From the NCBI RefSeq assembly GCF_001558695.1, contig NZ_LNTU01000001.1:1116001-1180000 (forward strand): 64,000 bases of DNA, given 5' to 3'. Below are positions 56,312 to 64,000 of the stretch, piece by piece; position 1 is the stretch's first letter, and every line of letters begins with the position of its first letter. A program made the position numbers and the translations under genes. The stretch is from Paramesorhizobium deserti (GTDB lineage Bacteria > Pseudomonadota > Alphaproteobacteria > Rhizobiales > Rhizobiaceae). The notes below the pieces were generated by a model. The model ran no database searches, was not told where the DNA came from, and was given only the letters and a program-made list of their open reading frames with translations.

Positions 56312-57406
56312 ATGGATCAACAGGGCAGGATACGCCCGATGGAAGTGGAAGACATTCCGGAGGTCGGGCGGATTTTCTTCAGGGTGTTCAGGAAGAAGCC
56401 GATCGACTCCCCGGATGAGTTCAACCGCTATTTCAAGGAATTGTTCTTTACCAGTCCGATCTATTGCCGCGACAACGGCAGCGTCGTGCATGAAGGGCCG
56501 GACGGCCGCATCGACAGCGTCATTTCGGTCATTCCGATGCAATATTCCGTCTTTGGCCAGCCGATGACGGCGCGGCTTCTCTGCACCTACATGGTTGACC
56601 CGGCTGCCCCGCCGCGCGGCCCGGCGAAACTGACACTCGCCTTTCGCCGAAAGGACTTCTGCTTCACCGACAGCGCCTCTCCCGTAAGCGCCAATCATTT
56701 CAAGGCCGTCGGCGGCGTCTCGCTGCCGGTTCATGGGCTCGAATGGCGCCGAACATTCCGGCCTGCCGCCCTTCTTGCACATCATTCAAGCCGCCGAATG
56801 CCATTTCTCCACCACCTGCCCAGCCGCTTCCTGGCGCGCCCGCTCGACAATATCGCGAGACGGAAAATTTGCGGGCTTTCCGTGGAAACGCCGCCGGGCG
56901 TGCATGACGAGCCGATGTCGCTCGATGCATTCCTTACCCATGCACCGGCATTTCTGGCCGATTATTCGGTACGTCCCATCTGGTCGAAACCGGAACTGGA
57001 ATGGATCATGCGCGTAGCTGCACTGAACGGCGAATGGGGCCCGCCGCGTATGCGGGCCGTGCTTGATCGCCAGGAGCGGCTTTGCGGCTGCTTCATCTAT
57101 TTCGGCCGGCCCGGATCGATCGCGCAGGTGCTGAACGTGTTGCCCGCGCGAGGGAGGGAGCAGGCGGTCATCGGCCGGATGCTGCACCATCTGGACGCGG
57201 CCGGATACATAGCCGCCGAGGGGCGCGTGCAGCCGCGGCACCTCGATGCCCTTTCGCGCCACCGCGCCATGACCTTCCAGCACAGGGCGCACGTCTGCGT
57301 ATCCAGCTCCCATGCGGATATTCGCGAATCCATCGAACGCAACGATATCTACATAGGCGGGCTTGCCGGCGAATCCTGGAGCCGGCTGATGTCCGACTTC
57401 CGGTAA
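56312..57406 (+). CDS. GNAT-type acyltransferase in polysaccharide cluster
   Basis: 364 residues with an N-terminal GNAT-like domain (RIRPMEVEDIPEVGRIFFRVF) and a second half with FGRPGSIAQVLNVLPARG, typical of a double-GNAT protein. Such proteins acylate amino sugars; HfsK of the Caulobacter holdfast cluster is a functional parallel. ATG 56312 has a strong GGGAGG 6 nt upstream; ATG 56285, overlapping the flippase stop, is an alternative giving nine more residues. Confidence 0.72.
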   Translation: MDQQGRIRPMEVEDIPEVGRIFFRVFRKKPIDSPDEFNRYFKELFFTSPIYCRDNGSVVHEGPDGRIDSVISVIPMQYSVFGQPMTARLLCTYMVDPAAPPRGPAKLTLAFRRKDFCFTDSASPVSANHFKAVGGVSLPVHGLEWRRTFRPAALLAHHSSRRMPFLHHLPSRFLARPLDNIARRKICGLSVETPPGVHDEPMSLDAFLTHAPAFLADYSVRPIWSKPELEWIMRVAALNGEWGPPRMRAVLDRQERLCGCFIYFGRPGSIAQVLNVLPARGREQAVIGRMLHHLDAAGYIAAEGRVQPRHLDALSRHRAMTFQHRAHVCVSSSHADIRESIERNDIYIGGLAGESWSRLMSDFR

Positions 57407-57418
57407 GTCACGAGAGCA

Positions 57419-58417
57419 TCAGCGCGGCTGCGAGATCAGGCGGCTTTCGATCCAGGCATCCGGGGCGCGGCGAGGATGGAAGAAGCCGAGCGGCAGCGCG
57501 GCGGCATGGAAGCACCAGGCCACGACGGCATAAAGCCCGAGCGAGAGGCTCTTCTGTTTCAGGCTCATGGCCGCAACGACAAAGACGATGAGCGCGAGAT
57601 CGATGGCGACCGCCCATTTCCTGTCGGGCAGGAAGACCAGCAACGCCAGCATGGCCAGCCACCAGGCATAGACGCCGGCCCATAGCCGCAACTCCGGCAG
57701 CTCCTTCAAGAGATTGTTCCAATAGGGCTTGCCGTATGCGGCGCGCAGCAATTCGCCGACGCCGCGCAGATATTTCGACTGCCAGCGCTTCACCAGCAAT
57801 CTGTAAGCGTTGATGGAATGGCCGAAATGCGAGACGAAACGCCGATCCAGCCGGTGAAGGCTCCACCCCCTCGCCCGCAGCCTGACGCCGAGATCGAATT
57901 CCTCATAGCCGTGCAGATTGCGGTCGGAGAAATAGCCGGCCTCCTCGATCGCGCTGCGCCGATAGAGCCCGCCGCCATTCATGCGGTCGATCGGACCGAT
58001 CCTGTTTTCAGGCGAGGCGCGGCGCACCCGGCGCGTGAACTCCAGATTGTCGAGATTCATTTCCGCCACATGGCCGGTCACCCCCGCCACGCGGGGATTG
58101 GCGTCCAGGAAAGCGATTGCCTGGCCAAGAAAATCCTTGTCGAGCAGCATGTCGCCATCCATGAGGCAGATCAGATCATGATGGCTGTACTGGAAACCCA
58201 GTTGCGGACCGATGCCGCAGCTCGGCCTTGCCGGCGCTTCTATCTGCACCACTGTGACGGGATATTGGCTGGCGATCTCGACGGTGCGATCCGTCGACCC
58301 GCTATCGGCTACGATGACCTCGACTTCGCCCCCGGGCAGTGCGGCCAGCGCGCTTTCGATGGCGGCGGCGATCCGCTTCTCCTCATTGAGGGTTTTCATG
58401 ATGATGGAAACAGCCAT
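57419..58417 (-). CDS. Glycosyltransferase family 2 with C-terminal membrane helices
   Basis: 332 residues. The GT-A domain has SIIMKTLNEEKRI, VEVIVADSGSTDRTVEI, the metal-binding MDGDM and the GYEEFDLGVRLRARGW acceptor region. Three helices follow from about residue 240 to 315, anchoring it in the inner membrane. It converges with the GNAT gene (12 bp between stops) and is divergent from the next acetyltransferase. Confidence 0.93.
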   Translation of the reverse strand: MAVSIIMKTLNEEKRIAAAIESALAALPGGEVEVIVADSGSTDRTVEIASQYPVTVVQIEAPARPSCGIGPQLGFQYSHHDLICLMDGDMLLDKDFLGQAIAFLDANPRVAGVTGHVAEMNLDNLEFTRRVRRASPENRIGPIDRMNGGGLYRRSAIEEAGYFSDRNLHGYEEFDLGVRLRARGWSLHRLDRRFVSHFGHSINAYRLLVKRWQSKYLRGVGELLRAAYGKPYWNNLLKELPELRLWAGVYAWWLAMLALLVFLPDRKWAVAIDLALIVFVVAAMSLKQKSLSLGLYAVVAWCFHAAALPLGFFHPRRAPDAWIESRLISQPR

Positions 58418-58530
58418 GAACCCGTATCTCTATCCCCGCCGGCGCCCCGGAAGAGATGCGGCACCATGTATGGGGCCTATCAAATCCGCCTTTTATTCGA
58501 AAGCTTTTTTTATTGCGTGATATGCGATAG

Positions 58531-59775
58531 ATGGAGGACAGGGCGGGGCGTGAAGAACAGGCATCGACCATCCGGCGCGGTTTCGACATTCCCATCTCCT
58601 TGGCACATCTTCATGCAGCAGGACAGATCATTCCGGTGCACCTGACTTTCGCCGTACGCGTTCACGACAGACTTGACGATCTGCCGGTCGAATGGCCTGT
58701 GGGCGGGTCCGTTTCGCCACCCGAAGCCCACTATCACGTCTTCCAGACCAGGACGTTCATCGAGGTCTGGTGGCAAACCTTCGGCCAGGCCAGGGATGCA
58801 CGCGCCTGCCTGGTGGAAGTGTGCGACGGGGCGGGCAAGCCCGTCGTCTTCGTCCCTCTCTGCATCACGGCGAGCAAGGGTGCGAAGATCCTCAGCTTCA
58901 TCGATGAAGGCTCGGCGGACTATAATGCTCCCATCCTCTTTCCCGTACCGTGGGAGTGGTCGAAGCCGCTTGCTGAAAAACTCTGGCGGGACATCATCGC
59001 GGCGCTGCCCGCATTCGACGTGGTCCTGCTCGACAAGATGCCTGCCGATGTCGGCGGCCTGGTCAACCCGTTGCACCTCATCTCCGACGGGCCGAACGAT
59101 GTGTCCTGTCATGAAAGCGATCTCCGCCGTCCCTGGGAGGAAATCGACAAGGCCCAGCCTTCGCGCAAGACCCTTCTGAAGAAGATGCGGGCGCTGGAGC
59201 GCATGGCGCCCTGCCAATACATCATTGCTTCCGAGAAGGCCGAGAGAGACGAAATCATCAGCGCGCTTCTCCAACAGAAGCAGCGCCGTTTCGAGGAAAC
59301 CCTGGTGCCGGGCTTCGACGCCGAGCCAGAAAAGCAGGCTTTCTTCGAACAGGGCACGGAAGTCTTCGCCAAAGCGGGCATGCTGCATCTCTCCGCCTTC
59401 AAGGTGGGAGACGAGATCGTCTCGACGCTTTGGGGACTTGTGCGGGGCAAACGCTATTACGCGCTGATGATCGGTTTCGAGGCCGGGGAATGGGCCAAAT
59501 ATTCGGTCGGGCGCATTATCTATTATCGGACACTCGAATGGCTGCATCGGAACGGCTTCGACTGCATGGATCTCGGCATAGGCGATGAGCCGTGGAAGCT
59601 CGAGCATTGCGAGATCACCGTCCCGCTTACCAAAAAAACAGAGATCCGCACCTGGCGCGGGCAATTCTATATCCGCCGGATGCAGACTATGGAACGGCTG
59701 CGCGCTACGCAGGCCTGGCAAAAGCTGCGCCCGCTGAAATGGATCGTGCTGCGCGCGATCCGCAAACGAACTTGA
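58531..59775 (+). CDS. CelD/BcsL-type acetyltransferase (GNAT superfamily)
   Basis: 414 residues. A central GNAT-like domain is followed by YALMIGFEAGEWAKYSVGRIIYY and a conserved FDCMDLGIGDEPWKLEHCEI, diagnostic of the family annotated as acetyltransferases involved in cellulose or exopolysaccharide synthesis. It probably acylates the glycan made here. The first 40 residues vary in quality and the ATG 58531 start is uncertain because no ribosome site precedes it. Confidence 0.82.
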   Translation: MEDRAGREEQASTIRRGFDIPISLAHLHAAGQIIPVHLTFAVRVHDRLDDLPVEWPVGGSVSPPEAHYHVFQTRTFIEVWWQTFGQARDARACLVEVCDGAGKPVVFVPLCITASKGAKILSFIDEGSADYNAPILFPVPWEWSKPLAEKLWRDIIAALPAFDVVLLDKMPADVGGLVNPLHLISDGPNDVSCHESDLRRPWEEIDKAQPSRKTLLKKMRALERMAPCQYIIASEKAERDEIISALLQQKQRRFEETLVPGFDAEPEKQAFFEQGTEVFAKAGMLHLSAFKVGDEIVSTLWGLVRGKRYYALMIGFEAGEWAKYSVGRIIYYRTLEWLHRNGFDCMDLGIGDEPWKLEHCEITVPLTKKTEIRTWRGQFYIRRMQTMERLRATQAWQKLRPLKWIVLRAIRKRT

Positions 59776-59808
59776 TCAATCAGCTCTGAATTCCGTGAGC
59801 GGAAAACT

Positions 59809-61026
59809 ATGACCAACGCCCAATCACCGCACGAACAAAAGCCGCAAGCGGATACAGTCACAACAGAAGAAGCAGATATCCTGATCATAGGCGGCGGACT
59901 TGCCGGCGTGAGTGCTGCGACAGCGCTCTCGCGCCGCGGGTTCGATGTGGTGCTGATCAGCGCCCATGACCGCCACCCGCCCGATTTCCGCGCCGAGAAG
60001 CTGGGCGAGGCGCAGATGAGGCTGTTCGAGCGCATCGGGCTCGACCATGCAGTGCGCGCATATATGACGGCGTTCGACGGTGTCTGGCATCGCCGCTTCG
60101 GCCGGATCATGGAGCGCGGCAGCAAGCGCGAATATGGCGGCGACTATTCCGGCCTAGTCAATGCGCTGCGCGGCGCGCTGCCGCCGCAGGTGCGCTCAGT
60201 CGTCGGCCGGGTCGACGATTTTCAAACCAGCGCCGAGCGGCAGCAGGTAGCCCTTGCCGATGGGCGGCGCTTTGCCGGCCGCCTCGTCATCGTGGCGACC
60301 GGGCTCGGCGACAGCATCCGCAAGAAACTCGGCATCGAGCGGGAGGTGTTCAGTCCGGCGCACTCGCTCTGCTGCGGCTTCGACCTGGCGCGGCCACGCT
60401 CCGATTTTCCCTTTCCATCGCTGGTCTGGAGCGGCGAACGCTTCGACGACCGGGTATCCTATCTCACGCTCTTCCCGATCGGAGACAAGATGCGGGGGAA
60501 TTTCTTCGTCTACCGGAGTTTCGCCGAGGAGTGGACGCGGCGGTTCCGGGAAGAGCCGGAACAGAGCCTGCGCGAACTGATGCCCAATCTGGAGAAGACG
60601 TTCGGCGAAATCCAAATAACAGGGCCGGTCATCGCCCGCCCGATCGATCTCGTCCGCGTGCGCGGTCACGAGCAGGCCGGCGTGGTGCTGATCGGCGATG
60701 CCTTCCGCGTCATCTGTCCGATTACCGGCACCGGCATCGACAAGGCGCTGACCGATGTCGACCGCCTGTGCAACGTCCACATACCCCGCTGGTTCGGGAC
60801 ACCGGGCATGGGCGCGGACAAGATCGGGCAGTTCTATGCCGATCCGGTGAAGGTGGCGCGCGACGCCTCGGCCACGAAGATGAGCCTCGATTCAAAAAGC
60901 ATCAAGACCAAGCGCGGCTTCTACTGGAAGTTCCGCCGCCTGCGCAGCAGCACGCTCGGGCGTGCCAAACATTACGTGCACGGAGCTATCGGGAGGACGG
61001 GCCGGCGATCAAGGCCCGCGGCTTGA
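59809..61026 (+). CDS. FAD-dependent oxidoreductase (halogenase/geranylgeranyl reductase-like)
   Basis: 405 residues with an N-terminal FAD dinucleotide motif ADILIIGGGLAGVSAATAL and the second FAD motif VVLIGDAFRVICPITGTGIDKAL. It is of the group-A flavoprotein fold (p-hydroxybenzoate hydroxylase-like). Its position at the end of the polysaccharide cluster suggests a lipid-carrier or glycan-modifying role, but this is not shown. It follows the acetyltransferase by 33 nt. Confidence 0.85.
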   Translation: MTNAQSPHEQKPQADTVTTEEADILIIGGGLAGVSAATALSRRGFDVVLISAHDRHPPDFRAEKLGEAQMRLFERIGLDHAVRAYMTAFDGVWHRRFGRIMERGSKREYGGDYSGLVNALRGALPPQVRSVVGRVDDFQTSAERQQVALADGRRFAGRLVIVATGLGDSIRKKLGIEREVFSPAHSLCCGFDLARPRSDFPFPSLVWSGERFDDRVSYLTLFPIGDKMRGNFFVYRSFAEEWTRRFREEPEQSLRELMPNLEKTFGEIQITGPVIARPIDLVRVRGHEQAGVVLIGDAFRVICPITGTGIDKALTDVDRLCNVHIPRWFGTPGMGADKIGQFYADPVKVARDASATKMSLDSKSIKTKRGFYWKFRRLRSSTLGRAKHYVHGAIGRTGRRSRPAA

Positions 61027-61048
61027 GCGGGCGCGGCTATCCTGGTGC

Positions 61049-62188
61049 CTAAACCCTGAAACTTTCGGCAAAAAGTCGGTTCAGATCGGCGACGACATCG
61101 CGCGCATTCTCCCCGCGCTGAAGACCAGCGTTGAGACGATCGGAACCCGCCTCCTGGAAAGCCATATAGCCGTCGTGGCGCGCGCGCACCCAGGCGCCTT
61201 CCAGCGTCGCGCGGGTGGCGGTGTAGAAATCGCTCGCCATCGCGTTCACCGTCGCGTCTTCCCAGGCACCGGCATGTCCCGGCTGGCCGCCGGCTGCCGC
61301 ATAGGGACCACGCTGCACATCGCCGCTGGCGATCCAATAGGCGAAATCGATCGCCTCGGCCTGGGCTTTCGAAAAAGCCGAAACGGCGATGCCCGTGCCG
61401 CCGAGCGCGGAGCCGACCGGCCCCTCATCGCCGGCGGGAGGAATATCGGCAAAGCGGATCGTGGCCGGGCGGAAACCGGGAATGGCGTAATTGACATAGC
61501 CATAGATCAAAGGCGAGCAGAGATAAGGCGACCCCACTTCCGCGATCCGTTCGAAAACGGCGATCGGGTCCATCTCGAAACAGGCGGGATCGACGAGAGC
61601 CGCGATCTCCCGCAGCATCTCGTACACGGTGCACCCAGCCTCGATGTCGATAAGATCGCCCGGACCATCATTGGCGCAGGGCGCGCCGAGATTGCCGCTC
61701 AGCGTGAAGAAGCTCATCAGCGAATGGGGCGAACGCAGAGGCAGAAGTACATGGCCCTGCCGTGCCAGCTCCAGTACCTCGTTCCACCGGGTGGGTGCTG
61801 CGGCCAAGCAATCAGGCCGCCAGGCCTGCACCTGCGTCGCGGCATCGATCGGAAAAGCCCATTGCCGATCTCGCCAGTGATAGCTCGGAAAGGATTTGCC
61901 GACGCTGCCCTCGGCAAGCGCGGCGAGATCGGCTTCGCGCCCGGCAATGTCGAGCGGCGCCAGGCACTCCTCCTCCGTGATCTGGCCGACATGCGGATGA
62001 TCGATGACGATCAGGTCGTAGGCTTTCGCCAGTTCCTCGACGGGAAAGCTCTCGAAATCCTGCAGCGAGCGCTTGTCCCATTCGATCGCGACGCCGGTTT
62101 TCTCCTGCCACAAGCGGGAACAGGCGACCATCGGATCAAACCCACGCGGATGGCTCCAGGTCATGCCCTTCAAAGTGACGGATTTCAT
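61049..62188 (-). CDS. Extracellular solute-binding-like protein lacking a signal peptide
   Basis: 379 residues of the family 1 (type II) solute-binding fold: VTLKGMTWSHPRGFDPMVACS at the start, LIVIDHPHVGQI, AFPIDAATQVQAWRPD and GSALGGTGIAVSAFSKAQAEAIDFAYWIA. There is no N-terminal signal; the mature fold begins within ten residues of ATG 62188, so the protein should stay in the cytoplasm. The ATG overlaps the CoA-transferase stop (ATGA), and GAGGAG is 8 nt upstream. No ABC permease or ATPase is adjacent. Confidence 0.85.
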   Translation of the reverse strand: MKSVTLKGMTWSHPRGFDPMVACSRLWQEKTGVAIEWDKRSLQDFESFPVEELAKAYDLIVIDHPHVGQITEEECLAPLDIAGREADLAALAEGSVGKSFPSYHWRDRQWAFPIDAATQVQAWRPDCLAAAPTRWNEVLELARQGHVLLPLRSPHSLMSFFTLSGNLGAPCANDGPGDLIDIEAGCTVYEMLREIAALVDPACFEMDPIAVFERIAEVGSPYLCSPLIYGYVNYAIPGFRPATIRFADIPPAGDEGPVGSALGGTGIAVSAFSKAQAEAIDFAYWIASGDVQRGPYAAAGGQPGHAGAWEDATVNAMASDFYTATRATLEGAWVRARHDGYMAFQEAGSDRLNAGLQRGENARDVVADLNRLFAESFRV

Positions 62189-63345
62189 AGACCGAACTCC
62201 TCGCGGATCTTTGCGCTCTGCTCGCCAATCTTTGGCGCGGCGCGGGTGAAGCTGGGTCGCACGCCGTCGATCCTGAGCGGCGAACGGGTGGTGAGGATGG
62301 AGACGTCGTCCTCGCGGTTTACTGTCTGCAGCATGTCGAGCACCTTGAAGCCTTCGCTTTCCATCAGCTCGTTCCAGTCGAGCACCTTGGCGCACCAGAT
62401 ATCGGCTGGCTCGAGGATGGCCAGCCATTCCTCCACCGTTTTCCCGGCGATGCGGGCCGCGATCTTCTCCTTGATCGCGTCGCGCTCGGTGAACCAGCTC
62501 TTCGGGTCGTCGCGATAGGGGGCGAGCTCCTCCATTTCGAGGAGATCGGCGAGCTTCGGTATTGGCACCATGGCGATGGCGAGATAGCCATCGGCGGCGG
62601 GATAGACGCCATAGGGCGCCGCGAGGTAGGCATGGGCGCTTCTGAAGCCAGAGCGCTTGGGCAGCCGGCGGCCGTCGTTCAGATGGGTGGTCAGCACCTC
62701 GAATTGCAGATCGACCAGCGCCTCAAGCAGGCTCGTCTCGACATGCCCCCCTTTGCCAGTGATACCGCGGCGGACCAGCGCGGCCAGAATGCCTTGAGCG
62801 GCGGCCGCACCGGCCAGCATGTCGGCGATGGCCAAACCGAAGGGCACCGGCCCCTGGCCCTCATCGCCGTTCAACCACATCACGCCGGAGCGCGACTGCG
62901 CCAGCAGATCCTGCCCCGGGCGCTTCACCCATGGCCCCTCCTCGCCATAGCCGCTGATCGACGCATAGACGAGGCGCGGATTGATGGCGCTAACCGTCTC
63001 GTAATCGAGACCGAGGCGCTCGATCACGCCGGGCCGGAAATTCTGGATGAGCACATCGGCTTGTCTCAGCAGCTTGCGCAGCGCGCTGAGATCGTCCGGA
63101 TTCTTCAGATCGATCGCCAGGCTCTCCTTGGCCCGGTTGATGGCGTGAAAGATGGTGGAGTCGCCGCCGATCTCGGTATCGCTCAGATAAAGCCGGCGCG
63201 AGAGGTCGCCGCCGTCGGGCCGCTCGATCTTGATGACGCGCGCGCCGAGGTCCATCAGCCTGAGCGAGCAATAGGGGCCTGAGAGGAACTGGCTCATGTC
63301 GACGACGAGCAGCCCCGTCAACGGCAATTCGGTATCACTGGTCAT
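62185..63345 (-). CDS. CaiB/BaiF family (class III) CoA-transferase
   Basis: 386 residues. The family pattern is clear: LTGLLVVDMSQFLSGPYCS, LMDLGARVIKIERPDGGD, LRQADVLIQNFRPGVIERLG, and the catalytic Asp175 in FGLAIADMLAG. It transfers CoA between carboxylic acids, or activates one. ATG 63345 is chosen from the family start; GGAGGAG lies somewhat far upstream (12 nt). It is coupled to the leaderless binding-protein gene by a 4-nt overlap. Confidence 0.92.
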   Translation of the reverse strand: MTSDTELPLTGLLVVDMSQFLSGPYCSLRLMDLGARVIKIERPDGGDLSRRLYLSDTEIGGDSTIFHAINRAKESLAIDLKNPDDLSALRKLLRQADVLIQNFRPGVIERLGLDYETVSAINPRLVYASISGYGEEGPWVKRPGQDLLAQSRSGVMWLNGDEGQGPVPFGLAIADMLAGAAAAQGILAALVRRGITGKGGHVETSLLEALVDLQFEVLTTHLNDGRRLPKRSGFRSAHAYLAAPYGVYPAADGYLAIAMVPIPKLADLLEMEELAPYRDDPKSWFTERDAIKEKIAARIAGKTVEEWLAILEPADIWCAKVLDWNELMESEGFKVLDMLQTVNREDDVSILTTRSPLRIDGVRPSFTRAAPKIGEQSAKIREEFGL

Positions 63346-63715
63346 CTGGCTGGTCTTCTCCTCCCGCTCCAATTTTCTTTTATGAATAATATTTTCACAT
63401 ATGAGTTTTATTGGCAAGGGGTGGGAGAGCGGGCAGACGGAACCCCGCGGCTTTCGCCGCGGGTCATCGGATAAGCGGTTGTGAGAGCGCGCCCGTTGAG
63501 CAGATCCCATTTCGATGGAATCGTTCGGCTTCTCACCCCCCTCTGCCCTGCCGGGCATCTCCCCCATGGTGGGATCGGATATCAGTTCCGGCTTCGCCAA
63601 TCACCAACGCTGCAGAATTAAGCAACATGATTGATGCCAGCCAATCTCCCCCTTGAGGGGGAGATGGCCGGCAGGCCAGAGGGGGGTGTTACCGCGCCAA
63701 TGTTTCCATTTAGCT
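63346..63715. repeat. Intergenic region with two CTCTGCC...CTCCCCC repeats
   Basis: Two inverted copies of the block also seen at 37.6-37.8 kb lie at about 63536-63570 and 63643-63688; the second contains the hairpin CTCCCCC-TTGA-GGGGGAG. Nearer the CoA-transferase an AT-rich imperfect dyad, TATGAATAAT with TTTTCACATA (63381-63401), may be an operator; no convincing promoter was found. No gene is seen in this gap. Confidence 0.6.
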
Positions 63716-64000
63716 CTAAAAAATCTTCTGGCCGAAGAGGCTACCCATCAATTCGACGAGCAGATAGGCGCTTTTTCCCCGTTCATCAAGAAAGGGATTG
63801 AGCTCGACGATATCGAGCGAGGTGACGAGGCCGCTGTCATAGAGCATTTCCATAGCGACGTGGGCCTCGCGATAGGTGCCGCCGCCGCGCACCGTCGTTC
63901 CCGTGCCCGGCGCAATCTCGGGATCGAGGAAATCGGTGTCGAAGCTCAGATGCAGCAATCCGCCTGCTCGTTTCACCGTTTCGATGACGCGTTTCATCGC
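63716..64000 (-). CDS. Arginase, C-terminal part (cut by window edge)
   Basis: The last 94 residues of a ureohydrolase. LHLSFDTDFLDPEIAPG carries the two metal-binding Asp of the SxDxDxxDP motif (here SFDTDFLDP), followed by GTTVRGGGTYREAHVAMEML and SLDIVELNPFLDE, the arginase signature with its Glu. It hydrolyses arginine to ornithine and urea. The 5' end lies beyond the window. The C-terminus stops at FGQKIF, a little shorter than many homologues. Confidence 0.9.
   Translation of the reverse strand, partial: AMKRVIETVKRAGGLLHLSFDTDFLDPEIAPGTGTTVRGGGTYREAHVAMEMLYDSGLVTSLDIVELNPFLDERGKSAYLLVELMGSLFGQKIF

Overview
The window looks like chromosomal DNA of a GC-rich alphaproteobacterium of the order Hyphomicrobiales (Rhizobiales), most likely Rhizobiaceae or a close relative. 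Supporting signs are EcfG-type general-stress promoters, a coxMNOP-like oxidase operon, a rhizobial-style xylose locus with a single-domain XylG, and rhizobial intergenic palindromes. No tRNA, rRNA, CRISPR, prophage or insertion sequence was seen.

Region 1 (1-10.6 kb) reads as a general-stress-response island. At least eight sites fit GGAAC-N16/17-(C/G)GTT closely and two more fit loosely. They lie in front of topoisomerase IB, several small unknown proteins, a PRC-barrel secreted protein, trehalose-6-phosphate synthase, a small lipoprotein, an EcfG-like sigma factor and a DUF892 ferritin-like protein. A UdgX-type uracil-DNA protein and a coupled ATP-grasp (DUF3182)/hydrolase pair sit among them.

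Region 2 (10.7-15.2 kb) is a heme-copper oxidase operon (subunits II, I, III, III-like, IV), resembling coxMNOP of Bradyrhizobium. A DUF2189 membrane protein is convergent to it.

Region 3 (16.2-28.3 kb) is a sugar catabolic block. Leftward lie xylF-xylH-xylG, a TIM-barrel isomerase/epimerase, a Gfo/Idh/MocA dehydrogenase and a second complete sugar ABC transporter. Rightward lie a ROK regulator and xylA. The divergent xylF/ROK intergenic region is rich in dyads.

Region 4 (28.3-43.3 kb) is mixed. It holds a CHASE4-GGDEF-EAL protein, HxlR with a reductase, a GST, a cupin, an alanine/sodium symporter, two aldo/keto reductases, an acyltransferase, dnaK without dnaJ, a Gfo/Idh/MocA dehydrogenase and a LysR regulator. 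Two related mosaic repeats and an inverted composite repeat occupy the larger gaps.

Region 5 (43.3-50.1 kb) has an OsmU/YehZYXW-type osmoprotectant ABC transporter, an XRE regulator with a strong dyad upstream, and a fatty acid desaturase coupled to a leaderless PhnD-like protein.

Region 6 (50.1-61.0 kb) is a polysaccharide cluster: two GT4 enzymes, a deacetylase, a Wzz/GumC protein, a flippase, a GT2, two GNAT-type proteins and an FAD oxidoreductase. One glycosyltransferase appears to start at CTG.

Region 7 (61.0-64.0 kb) has a leaderless substrate-binding-like protein overlapping a class III CoA-transferase gene, then the 3' end of an arginase gene at the right edge.
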